Below, piece by piece: positions 35,101-53,367 of a stretch of 64,000 bases of DNA. Source of the stretch: Syngnathus acus (Eukaryota; Chordata; Actinopteri; Syngnathiformes; Syngnathidae); contig NC_051096.1 in the NCBI RefSeq assembly GCF_901709675.1, positions 8,521,001-8,585,000 on the forward strand, written 5' to 3'. Made by a program: the position numbers and the translations under genes. Numbering within the stretch: the stretch's first letter is position 1; every line of letters starts with the position of its first letter. The notes below the pieces were generated by a model that did no database searches, was not told the DNA's origin, and worked only from the letters and a program-made list of their open reading frames with translations.

Positions 35101-38100
35101 ACAAAGTCTGACATGTTCTGAAATAAGCCAGGCAGAGTGACAGTGATGGAGGGTGCCACTCCAGAACCAGAACCAGAAGCAGAACTTCCACTTCCAGGCA
35201 GCATAGAGCCCAGGAGTTGGGCCAGGTTTGCCCCAGCACTGCCACCTAGTGGTTGATCCACAGATACTCCCGATGGCGGTGGTGCCGGTGCCGATGGCGG
35301 TGGCGGCGCCTGGCCAGTAGTGTTGACAGAGGGACCAATAGGAGATGCGGAGGATTCGGATGACTGGGAGCTGGCTGAAGATGAATAACTTGTCGTATCG
35401 CCTGAGAGAGAACATTTGAAAGCAAAGATTTCTTTTTTGTCCTCAATAAAATGCATCTTTACCTTGCACGAGAAGCTGTCCCACCAGGTTGCTGATCATC
35501 TGGGCGAGGGAGGAGCCAACTACAGGTGTGCCCTTTTCATAAAAGAAAAAGAAAGGAGATGTTGGCACAATTTCTACATCATATTTGATTTCATCTGTTT
35601 GTTTTCTCCCTTTACTTTCATTTCCTTCTACAATGTGGGAATGTTTTGCCCCAAAATATCCAGCACTTCTCACATTCACTGATGTCATAAGTCTACATTC
35701 CTCACTTCTTCTTTTTGTATTTTTCGAACAGAGAAGTGAAACAGATCAAGGGTGTTGTAAAAGTTGAACTCTGAAATGGCGTTGTAAACGTTGCATTCTT
35801 GTGATTGGCACCAAACCAAAATGTACTCTGTGAATGCTTTGGTGAGGTTTGCATGAATTCACCTGTCCTGCTTGTTGGCCTGCTACAGGCATTGCAGCAC
35901 GGAGGTTGATGGAGGTCCCTCTCGTTCCCGTAGGATGTGAGATATGGGGGGAGAACGGTGGTCTGGTGAAGATCACTCTGGCCTGAGCGGGCGGCGCCGA
36001 AGAAGCCATCCCTTCATGACCGACTGCGGAGCCCGTCGTGTGTGTCGCTTGATTGGCTGAAGCCGCCGCCGCCGCCACGGTAGCTGCTTGGTGGGAGATC
36101 TGCTGGACGATGGCTTGCATGAACTCTGGGGGCAATCCTGGCAAGTTCATAGATGGATGGATGGATGGAAAGTTTAGTTTTAGCATAGCGAGTATCAACG
36201 TTACTCCAAAGACGCACTCACCTGGTTGCACTGAACCTGTGGCATTTGGCGGTCCAGAACTTGTATCACCTGTCAATAGCAGAATATTTCAAATGCCTCA
36301 ACAAGCAAAATGTGTCTTCATTGTAAAGAAATACCATCAATGTTCATATGCATCATGACGACAGGCTCCATAGTCTGGTGGGTGATCCTGATCACCCGGG
36401 CTCCTTCCGTGGTCTCGTTGGCACGAGGAGGAGGCGGCGGAGCCTGCGCGGAAGGGAGGTGATCGGATCGAGATGGCCGGCCAAGGTTTTCTCCAGCAGG
36501 TCCTCCGTTTGCCGTGCCCACGTTTACCTTAGGAAATGCCACAAAATGATTCTGTCGGCCTCGATAACAATTTCCACCGTGAGCGACAACATGTCGACTC
36601 ACCGGAATGGGCACGTGCGGCAGACCGGACCGGACTAGGACAGGATGGCTATGCTGAGTCACGGGCCGGAGCACATACAGGTGACGTGGAGGAGGGCTCG
36701 CCAGGTTGCAGCGAAGGTCACCCAGCACAATCAAAGCATTGCCCAGAAGACGTAGCGCATCTCCAGCCATGTTGAGAACGCGTTGATCCTCATCTCGTTC
36801 CTGTGTCTTAGATTCGGATCATATTGCATTCCTCAAATGCTTTGGGCACTTCTGACATGAACACCTTTGATACTGATGATCATCTTTTCCTTTTGTGTTA
36901 TCAATTGATCACGTGAAGAAGAACACGAAACATTTTCCTCGTTAGTCTGCGATGAGCATGCCCTTTCTCGGTCCTTACATTGTTGTTGTAGTCTGCCGAC
37001 GTGGCCGCCCCGAGGATGGAGTGGGTCCTCTCTATGAAAGGACGTAACCTCTCCTCCACCCTCCGCACCTCAGACAGAATGGCAACAAACTCTGCTGGCC
37101 TCAGGTGACTGTCAACAAACAGAAAATCCTTCTTTGTTTGGAATAGTCCATGAGACGCTTTCATGGCTTATCCTGCCTACTTTGTGAGTGACACTACTTA
37201 CTTGGGTGGTGTGTTGGGTGCCCCTTCAGTCTGTGTTGAGGTGGATGCTGCTGCTGCTGCAGCAGGGGGAGCATTGGTTTCCATGGGTAGTGATTCTTCA
37301 GCGATTCTGCCCGAGGTTGACGATGCTGTTGAGGATGAAGAGGTGTGAGGCAACTCTGATTCTGCCTGCGAACCGGAAACACCCTGCAAAACAAACACGT
37401 CAATTCACCCACATATTGCACAAATCATAACATTCACCACGGCGACTCGTTTTTTTTTTTTGAGGGGGTGATATTGCAAAATGACCTCCAGCCTTTGGAT
37501 CAGAGCGTGAGCACTCCGAAGCAGGTTCTCAGCCAGTTGCACCCTCATCCGAGCTTCGCTCTGCACCGACTGGTCCAAATTAATCTGCACGTTCAGCGAG
37601 CCATTGCTCTACACATGCAAACACCTATCAGCTTTTGAGGATGAATGTTGAAAAAGATTGGTGAGAATGATGACCCTTTACCCCTGTGCTGGTGCTGACC
37701 CGGGCATTTCTTCCAGACTCACCTAATCCAGGCATCATCTGCTGAACAGAGAAAAGAAATTTCAAGTATCGAAGGCAAATGTCATGTTCCCTAACATGAT
37801 ATGGGCCAGTGTTGATTTAGCAGATGACTATGAGCAGATTAGCACCTGTACGGCTTGGGGTTCCAAAAAGTTGACAGGGAGGTTGAAAGTCCCGAGCATC
37901 ACGTAACCGTTGCGATCTTGAGGTGGGGAGGCGGCAATATGACCGCTGCTGTCCTCTGCTGTCCCTTCATTGGATACCTCTGCACCCCCTGAGCCAGTCC
38001 CGGTGCTTTGAGGTGGGGCACGCTCCACCAAATGAATCACCTTTCCGTGTACATCTGAAGGAGAACCATTGAGGTAAACGAGGCGGCGGGACTTTCATGA

Positions 38101-38478
38101 CATTGCGTGAAGCGACGCAAAAAGTTTCGCTTCTCGTTGTCCGACACATTCAGCTCCAATTAACACCCGTGTTGTTTGCCTTACTTACTGTACGTAGTCA
38201 GCGTTTTGTCATCTTGTAGCACTCTGCCTTGGTAGATGAGCCGCTGCTTGTCCACTGGGATCTCCACTGATGACGCTATGTGCTCCTTGAACTGCCTCAC
38301 AGTCAACTCATGGACAACGGAGAGAACAGAACGGTCAAGCAAATGTGGCATGGGCGGGCGGACGGACGGACGAACTCATTCATGATGGCACCAGCATTAC
38401 CTCGCCCCCGACTTGATAGCTCCTGCTCTGTGAATCCAGAGTCTTCACGGTGACATCAGTTAGACTCGAATCCGCCAT
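32191..38478 (-). CDS. bag6: BAG6 (BAT3/Scythe) chaperone scaffold
   Basis: Twenty-four exons: 38478-38401, 38306-38189, 38054-37846, 37741-37682, 37608-37486, 37383-37202, 37108-36979, 36800-36603, 36527-36335, 36269-36222, 36137-35863, 35532-35463, 35401-35097, 34919-34706, 34628-34456, 34376-34323, 34217-34115, 34038-33914, 33806-33672, 33508-33296, 33153-32998, 32814-32707, 32543-32397 and 32289-32191; 1171 residues. An N-terminal ubiquitin-like domain ([17 protein letters not shown] to [10 protein letters not shown]) is followed by proline-rich linkers, the DUF3538-type helical region ([20 protein letters not shown]), the EWVPIIRHD block, a nuclear signal (PAKRRK) and the BAG-like C-terminus ending HRAFSSDDS. 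Role: holdase for tail-anchored and mislocalised membrane proteins with UBL4A and GET4. Exon 20 encodes an Ala/Ser tract, and intron 23 is GC-AG. Confidence 0.96.
33340..33500. repeat. Coding CTG/ATG triplet repeat in bag6 exon 20
   Basis: On the plus strand CTG repeats with GAT and ATT interruptions; in the bag6 sense these are GCA, TCA and GCAGAA codons, giving a run of about 55 Ala and Ser residues. It replaces a linker that in human BAG6 is not a homopolymer. Confidence 0.9.
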
Positions 38479-39869
38479 ATTACAATGTTGTTATCCACAA
38501 GTAAGAGCTAATAATGTATACTACTGACCATTAAGGACGTTGGCAAAGCAACGCCAGTATATTTCATATGCACAGAATCAGACATAAATCAAAGTGACAA
38601 GCCTTCTTATTGTTATTAGCCTCGGAGCGAGCACGCTAACATTCCTAGCTACCAGGAATGAGCAAAATAACGAAGACACGTTCGACCGGTTATTTTAGCT
38701 GAAGACTAAAGTAATGCAGCATTTGAATTATAAACCAGTCAACTGCGTTTGGTTTCAAAAGTGACATGTAAGATAATTAGCACACGCAGTTTGGTTCAAG
38801 AGGTAAGTAGCAGCCAGTTCCCAAAATAATACACGGTGACGTCAAAGGACCCAAAAGACGTCATAGGAGGCGTCTTTCGCATGCCTGAGCGTCTTTTCGT
38901 CAACGTAGCCAATTGTTTGACGTTGTATGGATTCAAAAGGAAAAAAAAGAAAAAAAGAAAGTCATGTTCCAGTTACGATATAGGAAATAAGCGAGTTGTT
39001 TACAAATTAAATATGCAATGGATTTTCAATATTTCGACCATGGTGCGATCACCTATGACAAGTTTAAGCATGATCTATTTCTTTTCTTGACCGTTTATGA
39101 CTCGCTCGAGGACGAGTGTGTGTGTGTGTGCGCGTGTGTGTGTGCGTGCGTGTCCTCTCCGACAAGTTCAGACACACGTCAAGGTGTGGCGAGTCATGGG
39201 GAGGAGGCCAGTGCCTCAAGTGTCACTGGAAATACTTTGCGGAATTTCCCCCTCATGTCTTGTTGGCTATCTTTTGAAGGAGGGAAGTCCAAATGCGACG
39301 GAGTAGCAAGAGTGTCGACGCTGGTTGAAGTCATATTTTGCGGACTCTGAGCCTTTTATTGCTGCAAGCGCCACCCACGGGATCGGCAATGGAAATAGCC
39401 TAAAACACCTGGAAAGAGAGGTAATCAAGTTTCATTCTTTCATTTATGATATGAACGCATGTTAGTTAAATGTCTGTGGCAAAAATCGACGATTTACTAT
39501 TTGTTTGGCACCCTACCCTACCCTACCCTACCCTCCACTTTAGCTTCAAGTAAAGCCAAGGTGTGACGATAAAGCATTCTGCTCAAATCAGTGCCATGAA
39601 TGCTTGAATCATGTTAGTCATTTCTGATGCGGTTCATCTCTGTTACAAAGTTGATATACGGCCAAATGACCACGACGTGAACAATTCCGACTCTGGCTTC
39701 ACTTGTTTGTGCAACTCTTTCTATGACTCATTATTCCATTTGAACACTTCCCCAAACGCCAACAATCATTCATTCAACAGCCTGCGCACCTTAACCTATT
39801 TTCTTTCTCTCCTCCTTCTGCTGCAGCTCCTTCCATTCCCTGCCCCTTACTACCTACCTACCATCTCTC
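38479..39869. other. Spacer and 5' region between bag6 and the RGS gene
   Basis: Divergent promoters of bag6 (-) and the RGS gene (+). It contains an AT-rich stretch, a GT/GC run (39118-39152) and a (CCCTA)n array at 39511-39534. A non-coding RGS exon probably ends at 39420 (AGAGAG before GTAATC) and splices to 39827 (after CTGCAG). Confidence 0.45.
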
Positions 39870-42097
39870 ATGGCCAGTCTGCGGAGATTCAGCTCCGAGG
39901 GATCCCTCCTGGATCTTGATTCCTTCCCATGGAGGAAGACGGAACTAAAGAGAGCAGAAAAGGACAAGCGCCGAGAATCTGGCACATACTCACTTGATGT
40001 CGCTGAAGTCGAGATAGGTGGAGAGCAGCGTCCGATCGTTCAGGAGCCAAGTACCAAGAGAGAACTCGTTAAGGAGGTCAGTGTCAGTGTGGAGGACCTG
40101 AGAGAGCTGGACAAAAAGAGCAAGAGCCACCTGGACGTTTGTGGCTTCGGCGAAGGCTATCGGGCCTACAGTGACGGCCAACTGGCCCCGGCTGCAAAGG
40201 GAAGCACGGAGAGTGTCGAAAGAGATGAGCTACCTTCTCCATCCGCGTCACTTTTCTCCCATCCATTTTCGCCTAAATCTCAGCATCGGCACCAGCATAA
40301 GGCCAAACTTTCAGCAGCTAAACTGCACCTGAAGAATCTGTTTGGCCAGGTAGCTCCCAAATTTAGACTTGCATCGTGAAGTACTCCCATGTTAATGATG
40401 TGATGTATTTCAGAGTCCCCATTCCTCAAACTCCAACCTTTCAAACACAGAACCCAAAGACAGGTACGAACGATACGATGGATATCTTGTGACTTCAGAT
40501 TTGGGCTGGACGCTTGGGCTTCAAAAAAAAACAAAAGCCCAACTATAATTACCGGGGGGTGAAACCCTTTTTGAAACCAACCAAAACATTCCGGCTCGTC
40601 TCTTTTGCGTCCACAGCGCCAAAGAGAGGAGGTCGCGCCTGCTCTTCATGCGTCAGTGGAGCCAGGTGGGCCACAACAGGAGGCACGCATTAAGTCGAGA
40701 AGAACTCGAAAAATGGGGCGAGTCCCTGGACTACCTGCTGGCCAGTCCCAGTGAGTACATACTCATCTGCTTAAGAGCTAGCCCCTCATTTCCTTGATTG
40801 ATTTTTCCTCTCTCTGGAATGCGTATCCACCTCAATTATTTCCTGTATCCTTGTGAGATCCTCTCATAAACACACCTGGCCTCGGTGAGCCTTTGAAAAA
40901 CGTCACGTTTTCAAAGGTCCTATGTTCCGAGGACAGGTTTTGTTAGCGTGACTACTAAAACGGGCTAGTGATTCACAGTCACGCCAAACCTGTAATCGAG
41001 TGAAAGCTCAAGAGTGAAAGTGTTGCTTGTTAACATCTGACGTCGCGAAATAAAGTCGTTCATCTAGTCTTTGATCAACAGTCAGCTGTCGTTAGCGGCA
41101 CAATGTAACCTACTGAGAGATTGGTCTGATATTTGGGTGATCTTGATGACATCAAAGGGGCATGATGGTTTAAAACGGTGATCAACGTTAACAGACTGAA
41201 GTGGACAAGAGCGTATATCATTTGAGATTCTGGTAAGTGATGTTGGCGTTTAATGACGTCAGTCACTGAGTGCTGTGCAGTAAAGCCAGAAGAGCTGCAG
41301 GACTTCCTGAGCCAGCCTGCTGCTTGCTTCTCTGAATAGACTTGATAGTAAGCACCTCCGCTGTTAGGAATTGCTTTCGTCTGTCCCAAAGCCTTTCCTG
41401 TTGGAACTTGAGCTGGAAGGTGGTGGTGCTGGTGGTGCAAGATGTGAGATTTCCAAACCTCTTGACGACCTATTCCTATCACAAATCCAACTTCCAAGTA
41501 GGCATCACTTCAGGCCCTTGTGACTTCATATCAATGCAAAGTGGGAGTTGGAACTCGCACACTATCAGCCCACAAGTGCGTCATGCCAGGTGGCCCGTCA
41601 TGCTCCGTCCTCGTCAAAAGTGGAGACGGACGGGAGAGTGGCATCGACACTGTTCTTGTTGCAATTGACACTTACTCTCATCTTCCTCCTTCTCTCAGCC
41701 GGCCTTTCGGTGTTCGGGGCATTCCTACGTGCCGAGTTCAGTGAGGAAAATCTGCAGTTCTATCTGGCCTGCGAGCAGTACAAACAATCGTCCCACAACT
41801 TCAGCTTGCAAAGGAGGGCAAAGGACATCTGCGACACTTACATCCGACCCGGTTCGCCTCGGGAGGTACGGGCCTGCTTTTCTGCTCATTCTGGCTGCTC
41901 GTGTACTTACTTTTGTCTCCGTCCAGGTGAACATCGATAGCAAGACCAGGGATCTGACCATCCGTCTGCTGCAGGCTCCTTCTCACACGTCTCTGGCCCT
42001 CGCGCAGAAGCGCATCTACTCGCTGCTGGACACAAACTGTTATCACCGCTTCATCCAGTCCAACATCTACCTCTCTTTACTCCGGGAGGCCGACTAG
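39870..42097 (+). CDS. R4-type regulator of G-protein signalling (RGS3-like)
   Basis: Five exons: 39870-40349, 40414-40463, 40617-40750, 41699-41865 and 41927-42097; 333 residues. A serine- and charge-rich N-terminal half of about 215 residues leads into a full RGS domain: EELEKWGESLDYLLASPTGL, FGAFLRAEFSEENLQFYLAC, then VNIDSKTRDLT and LAQKRIYSLLDTNCYHRF. The SEEN motif and the Asn/Asp positions that contact G-alpha switch regions are present, so GAP activity toward Gi/Gq is expected by family. The domain ends directly at the C-terminus (LYLSLLREAD-like), as in short R4 members; RGS3 is the closest I can recall, but the N-terminus matches nothing I recognise. A non-coding exon upstream is likely. 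AATAAA at 42210-42215. Confidence 0.85.
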
Positions 42098-42209
42098 CAG
42101 AGCAGAGCCGGGCCGAGCCGAGCAGAGGCATTTTGATTGCAGAATGCGATGGATGGCCTCGGATACTCCCGCACCAAAAGGACTACTAGAGCAAGAATAA
42201 TCATGTCAT

Positions 42210-42215
42210 AATAAA
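42210..42215 (+). terminator. Polyadenylation signal of the RGS gene
   Basis: AATAAA about 115 bases after the stop, followed by two further AATAAA-like hexamers. Confidence 0.6.
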
Positions 42216-42983
42216 AACACAAGAATAATAAATGAGATAAAAGACTGCTCTGAGAATAAAGCGATTTTTTTTTTTTTTAGAAGACCGAGAAATTTGAGGA
42301 TATTACAAGAATCTAGAGACTGCCTGATATGAATTGGGTTATACCATTACACCGTATAATATTTGTAAAGAAATGTAGTTCATGATGAACAAATCCACCA
42401 CAGGTGATTTTTCTTTCGACATTTGAACAATCTGAATTAAAGTGCTCATACCAATGCTTAGGGTGATTTTGTAAAACACGAACTTTGTGAACCACATTCT
42501 CGGTGTATAGCAAATATTTCTCTTTTTGCTCTGACAAACATGAACGTGTGTGTCTTGAACACGTGCTGAATTCGGAAGTGTTTTGTGCAGCTCTTTCTTC
42601 TTGGGTTGGAAAAAGAAACGCTCACCCATTTCCATGAGCCGTCAAAGTGCGCGTGCGGCTCTTTAATCATTAAACTCCTTCCGCGTCGCTGCCTAATGTA
42701 TGCCATTCCTCATTCACTTAGCCAGTTTCTTTTACCAATGGAGAGAAAAAACAGGTTTAGCCAGACTATTTCTCTGCTCGGTGAGAAGCTACTAGAAATG
42801 AAAGTCTGGTTGTTATAGCTGCACATGGTGCATTGCATCATACATTTGCCATCATTGTTATTTGAGTTGCTGCAAAATCATGCACTTGTGCTCAGCGGCA
42901 TCCATTGAAATACTTTAAGCTAGCCACTGAGCCATTTCGTGTGCTCAAGAATGAGTCACAGTGCATGGGAAAATGCCACAGGG

Positions 42984-43217
42984 TCTGCCTGCGTGGCTGC
43001 CTGCCTGCGTGGCTGCCTGCCTGCGTGGCTGCCTGCGTGGCTGGCTGGCTGGCTGCCTGCCTGCGTGGCTGGCTGGCTGCCTGCGTGGCTGCCTGCCTGC
43101 CTGGCTGCCTGCCTGCCTGCGTGGCTGCCTGCCTGCCTGCGTGGCTGCCTGCCTGCCTGCGTGGCTGCCTGCCTGCCTGCGTGGCTGCCTGCCTGCCTGC
43201 GTGGCTGCCTGCCTGCG
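42984..43217. repeat. CTGCCTGCGTGG minisatellite
   Basis: Imperfect tandem units of CTGCCTGCGTGG with extra CTGC or GGCT steps, in the spacer between the RGS gene and atat1. The unit is the reverse complement of the one in ankmy2 intron 8 about 42 kb away. Confidence 0.95.
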
Positions 43218-43866
43218 TTTGTCTCCCGTCAGCTTCAAACCGAGTGGCAAAGGTCTTACAACTCGCTTACCTTTCTTTCAGTAGAGTCAAGTGTAAGTTT
43301 GAGAACATTCTACTTGCCCATACTTTTCCCTTTCCAACTTATGTGTCACCCCAAAAATAGGATTCCAGGACAAAGTTGAATCTGTCTTTCCGGCCCTTGA
43401 CTGTTACCAGTGATTTACACCTTGTTTAAACGACGATTTGAAGGTGTGTCAAATCATTTTTTTTCCCCAACCGAGAAGAAAAGCAGGAGTTTAGGTTGAA
43501 CGAGTAAATACAGAAATGTCCATTGGTATGAAACATACATGATGGCATTTATTGGTATAAAAACAACAGTCAAAAGTATAAAGCAAGTAGCCTCCCTCAC
43601 TGGTTACCAATGAGTGTTGTTGTTGTTTTTTGGTAAGTTTTGTTTTACTCTTAAAAGGGCTAACATTTTTAAGACAATTTGTAGAGAAATGTGTGAGTTG
43701 CCTCCAACTTGACATTCTGATGACTTTTGATAAGTAGCAGTTCCACATGGTTGACATGTCCAACTTGACACAGCTCAGAGTGGAAAATGTTTCAAATGGT
43801 TATGGTCCAAACGCTGAAAGTCAAATGTGTTTTGACACAGACACACACACACACACCACAGCTGCA

Positions 43867-43954
43867 CCAATAAATGAGTAGTGTGAATCAGTACAGCTTT
43901 TTCCCACAAGCCAATAAATGAGTAGTGTGAATCAGTACAGCTTTTTCCCACAAG
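43867..43954. repeat. 44-bp tandem duplication
   Basis: Two identical 44-bp copies beginning CCAATAAATGAGTAG, without spacer, at 43867 and 43911. They lie in the probable atat1 3' flank. The rest of 42098-44071 shows no gene. Confidence 0.9.
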
Positions 43955-44071
43955 TCTCAGGGTGCACAATTATTGCATGAAATGAAAATGACCTTTTTTT
44001 TCTTTAAAGGAACTGTAGAAAGGTACCTGAAAGCTTCTTGCTATGTTGTTCATCCAATAAGCCCATGTCAC

Positions 44072-49103
<5,032 letters not shown>

Positions 49104-50014
49104 AACGTTTTCTTTCTTTCTTCGTCTGTATGATTGCAGTAAAGTACAAGCAGTCTCAGCAGCGATGTTTTTGCAGGTGCCTCCTCCCGCGTTAGCTAGC
49201 TAACACAGCTACCGGCAAGCTAAAAGATGCTTTGCTAGCAAAAACAACAGCACCACAAACTCATTTGTTGAGCTTTCCGTCAATTCGTCTGCTCTGGGGC
49301 AAAGGAAGGAAACAGGTAATGGTCCACAGCAAAGACCGTTGAATGTTTCTTTTCTTCCCAGGACGTCAAGGCACTTCTTGGGGGCAGAGTCGCAGCTAGC
49401 ATCATGTACCGTAATTCCTATCAAGTAAAAGTGACGTATTCAATTGTGTGGGCTGCCAGCAGAGAGCGTCACGCATGTACCGTAATTCCTACAAAAATAA
49501 AAGTGACGCATGCGGCTTTCATTTGCTTGATAGCCAGTCGCCTGTCATACGGTAATGTCGTCATAAAACACGTCAGGGTTTTGCCCAAATAAAACATGAC
49601 AAACATAATGACGACACAAATGTAACGTTTTGTTGGTTCTTTTGTTTCAATTTTCACCCTGTGTAAGTTATTGTTGTTTTCTTAGCGTTCCACATGGTGG
49701 TGCTGCAAACAAACAAATATAAACCACACGCAGGTGGTTAAAGTTCACTTTTATTATGATACCATTTTTTTGCGGTTAAGAAGATGCTATTATATTGTCC
49801 TTGCATAAGCAGGAATGTTTAATTAGGACTTTTGTTCATGCATCACTCATGTGGCTGATGAAACAAGGTGTTGTTAAAAGACAGGGCCCTAGACGCATGC
49901 TTTACTTTTGCAGACATCATTTGAGTAAATATATCCAAATATATAGATTGTATCGTCTTGGGGATTATGTGGATGGCATAATGCCTTGAGGTGGTTTAGG
50001 AGAAATGCAGTTAA

Positions 50015-50049
<35 letters not shown>

Positions 50050-50366
50050 CGTGTGCGCGCGCGCGTTTGCATAAATAAACCAGTTGAATACTAGAAATGC
50101 AAACATACATTTTTTCCTGGCCATGTTTTTGTTATTAACCAAATTATTGACTACCTAAGTGATTATTTATTACTACTATATGCAAAACAATTCATGGTGC
50201 AAAAGAAAAAACCCTTTCCAACACTGTAGCTATTAGTCTATTCAAGTATAATTGCCATTACAAAATAAAAGGGGTGTTCCTCCACACCTTTTGACTAATG
50301 TTGCAATAAGTTTGACGCAATAGATTTGGCCAAACGTGCACAGGCAACATCCCATTGGCCTTGTTT

Positions 50367-50763
50367 CTGTCACGAATCGGGAGTGGAAATGGAGCAGGGC
50401 GACCAAGTGCAGCTTGGACCAGGGTTTATTGGAGAACTCAAAAGGCAAACTGACACGACTTAACGAAACAATAACTTGAGTGAGTGAGTGAGTGAGTGAG
50501 TGAGTGAGTGAGTGAGTGAGTGAGTGACTGACCGGGACGTGAAACAAGAAGACAGCAGGACATGACGACAGCAACAGGAACCAAAAAGACATCGTGACAC
50601 TAACACACAACACACACGCAATGATCCGACAGGGAGTGACACACAGACAGGACTTAAATACAAGACAGGTAACAAGAGGCAGGTGAGAATGATCACACTG
50701 ATCATGGGCACACGGGAGGGGTGGGGCGAGCACACAAACGTGATCGGGGACGAGTCGTGACAG
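50367..50763. mobile_element. Non-autonomous DNA transposon-like element with CTGTCACGA ends
   Basis: Terminal inverted repeats CTGTCACGA (50367-50375) and TCGTGACAG (50755-50763) enclose about 380 bp that include a (GTGA)n array (50478-50527) and no transposase frame. The internal text (CCAGGGTTTATTGGAGAAC) is typical of a repeat common in fish genomes. I could not confirm a target-site duplication. Confidence 0.6.
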
Positions 50764-51594
50764 TTTCGAGGATGAGACATGAAAATCTCGTTTCATCGAG
50801 GACAAGTCAAAAATTCCACGTATCAAATGTGTTCATTTGACCTCCCCACCCAGCGCCCATCTTTGCAAATCTTCAGGTCGCGCCTCACCCACATAGGAAA
50901 ACATCCAAAAGGAATCATGCGTTTCGTCATCACAATTTCTCCAGCCAGCCACTATTGCGTAACGACGGTGTTTCCTTCCGTCTAAATCCATCTCATCGTC
51001 TCAAAATTCAAGTGTTGTTAAATCTACAATTCCAAACTTGTTTGGAATATTTTACAATTTCACTTCCGTGTGTCAAGGCTACCCGGTTTAGTAACGAAAG
51101 AAAAAGCTGATTTGTAAATCCAAACTTTTGCCAGGGATTTGACAGCTAGGGATAGTTGTCATCTGAGTGTTTAAGAAGCAGTTTCTCTTTGACTGAACCC
51201 AACCTACTTCATTGTACTTCGCTGCTCTACTTTGTTGTGATGCACAGGAAAAGCACAGGTTAAGATATTTGAGATGGAAAAAAGGTCTGATGAGAAGTAT
51301 GGTGACTTCTTCATCATATCTGACATCACATCGGATATTTGATGACATGATGAACTTGCAATCAATGCAGAGTTTTTCCCATTGGAGGGAGGGCAGCAAG
51401 GAGTGTTGACAAATAGCGGATGGATGGATGGATGGATGGATGGATGGATGGATGGATGGAGACTAGGCCAGACAGGAGGATCTCAAAAATATCTTCATTT
51501 CAAAAAATTGAAATCAAAGTGAGAAAAAATCCCAAAAAAGCCCAAACTGAATACACACATGATTATGTATATCTCGGCTCATCTCACAGGCTAC

Positions 51595-51598
<4 letters not shown>

Positions 51599-51660
<62 letters not shown>
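51599..51660. repeat. GA dinucleotide array
   Basis: About 31 uninterrupted GA units, a homopurine tract able to form triplex DNA. Confidence 0.95.
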
Positions 51661-51661
<1 letters not shown>

Positions 51662-53359
51662 ATGTGTTTTTGCATTCATTTTGAAATAAAAGTCATTTGA
51701 TCAGGTGACAGCGCAAAGCGCGTGCGTCATTGAGCCTACAAGGGCCAGGTGTTTCTGTCTACAGGCATCCGGCAAGAGTCAACAGCCAGCGGCCGTGAAA
51801 TGCCTGACTCAGAATGTGCGCTATGATGTTTCACCTTCATGGGGTGCTGCATTTAGCACAGCTTCAGAAGCACACAAGAAGAAAAGAAAAAAGAGAGCAA
51901 AGGACAAGGTCACAGTAATTCACGCAATTGACATTTTTCTAGTCCTAAATTCAATCAAGCACTTGTGAGGACTCATCATTCCATCCTCACCATTTAAAGA
52001 AGCTGACTGATGAAGAGGAAGTCAAAACCCCATTTTATTTTTTGACAATAATATGGTGTACGTGGGCCCACTCAGTCCACTTGTCTAATATCATTGCGTT
52101 TGTATTCACTGCCCTAACATGTTTTTTCAACACTCTTTTGACATTCAGGCTGTTGGTTGATCTTGGGGACACACACACACACACACAGAGCAAGTAAGCA
52201 GCAATTGCTGCTTTTGTCCATTGACTTTTGAGAATAGAAAACTAGCAAGCTTCATTTTTGGTGTCTTCTAGCAGCCAAGGCAGCCTTCTGTTCTGGGTAG
52301 CCGACCGACATCAACCATTTTTGCCATGAAATGATAAACATCACTTGGCACCAAATAGACTTGACGCGCGCGCGTGGGCCAAGGGGGGACTCCCATGTTG
52401 CTTTCCAAAATTCCTCAACTCGAGTGAAATGTTATTTTCATATCACTGAATGAGAAAGGAAACCATTGTTGTGAATGGTGCTATAATTGTAATCTAGAAT
52501 GTGGCTGTGGAATGTAATGTGCTCAAAAAGCACCTGAGAAAGTTCCAAATCTGATGAATAAACTTCATGTGTCAAGTGAGGTCAGATTGAGTCAACTTTG
52601 TGTCAATTGATTTTAAGCTCCAGGTTTGCCCATATTTGGAAGCGCTTACGTAGCAGCCAACCCAGAAGGAACCTTTTTGTTGTCGTTAGCGCTCTGGAAT
52701 CATTCCGTGAGTCGCTCTCGTATTGAAGCAAATCTTTCTCCGTTGGAGGGCAAACGATTTGACACGTTGAGCGTGGCGGCGTGAAAAGGCCTTTACGGCC
52801 AACAGCGCTCCGTCGTCGAGACCTATTTGACACAAATAGCGTCGTCTCCACTAAACTCTTTTGCATCATCACATACGTATTTTCCGTGTATCGCGAGGGG
52901 GCTGACCGGTGGCAATGAAAAGGTGTCACGGCCCGTCCGTCCGTATTGCGTGTCTATTTGAAGCTAAAGGGGAAGTGACGCAATACGACAAAAGCACAGC
53001 AAATGATTGTGTTTACAATTGGGACAGCACACAATGTGACATCATCCACGGGCGGGAGGAAGTGTGGTTCAACTCGATGATGCATTTGTAGTGGTCTGTG
53101 ACCTCGTTTCCATAGATCTGAGCCACTCAACTATGATATCTCAAGTATGACAGACGTCAACATTTGGAAACAATTTTTTGTCCTTGCGTTTGATCCGTAC
53201 ATGTGTCATGTGGCTTGCCATTGATTTTAATCACTTGACTACTTGTGAGTGTGTAGGAGGAGTGTCTAGTTTGAGATCCTCCTCAGTTTTGGTTCTCTCT
53301 TCACTTCACTCCACTATGAATGATATCATGGGACTTCCCCCAGAGGACCTAACGGCTTT

Positions 53360-53367
53360 TATAAAAA
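53360..53367 (+). promoter_or_regulatory. TATA box of tnf
   Basis: TATAAAAA about 85 bases upstream of the tnf start codon, which fits the TATA-driven promoter and short 5' UTR of inducible TNF genes. Confidence 0.65.

Larger units (their letters stand above)
49104..53350. other. Repeat-rich spacer between atat1 and tnf, no gene seen
   Basis: About 4.2 kb without a supported exon. Contents: a 71-bp duplication (copies starting 49403 and 49474), a GT/GC run (50018-50066), a TIR element with GTGA array (50367-50763), a GGAT array (51420-51460), a (GA)n array (51599-51660) and a CA run near 52171. Confidence 0.6.

Noticed and set aside
39511-39534. CCCTA repeats as an interstitial telomere
   Set aside because: The unit is five bases, not the vertebrate CCCTAA hexamer, and the array is only about 24 bp.
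41240-41690. Extra RGS exon in the long intron before 41699
   Set aside because: The frame joining 40750 to 41699 is already complete and matches RGS domains without insertion; overlapping open frames show no similarity.
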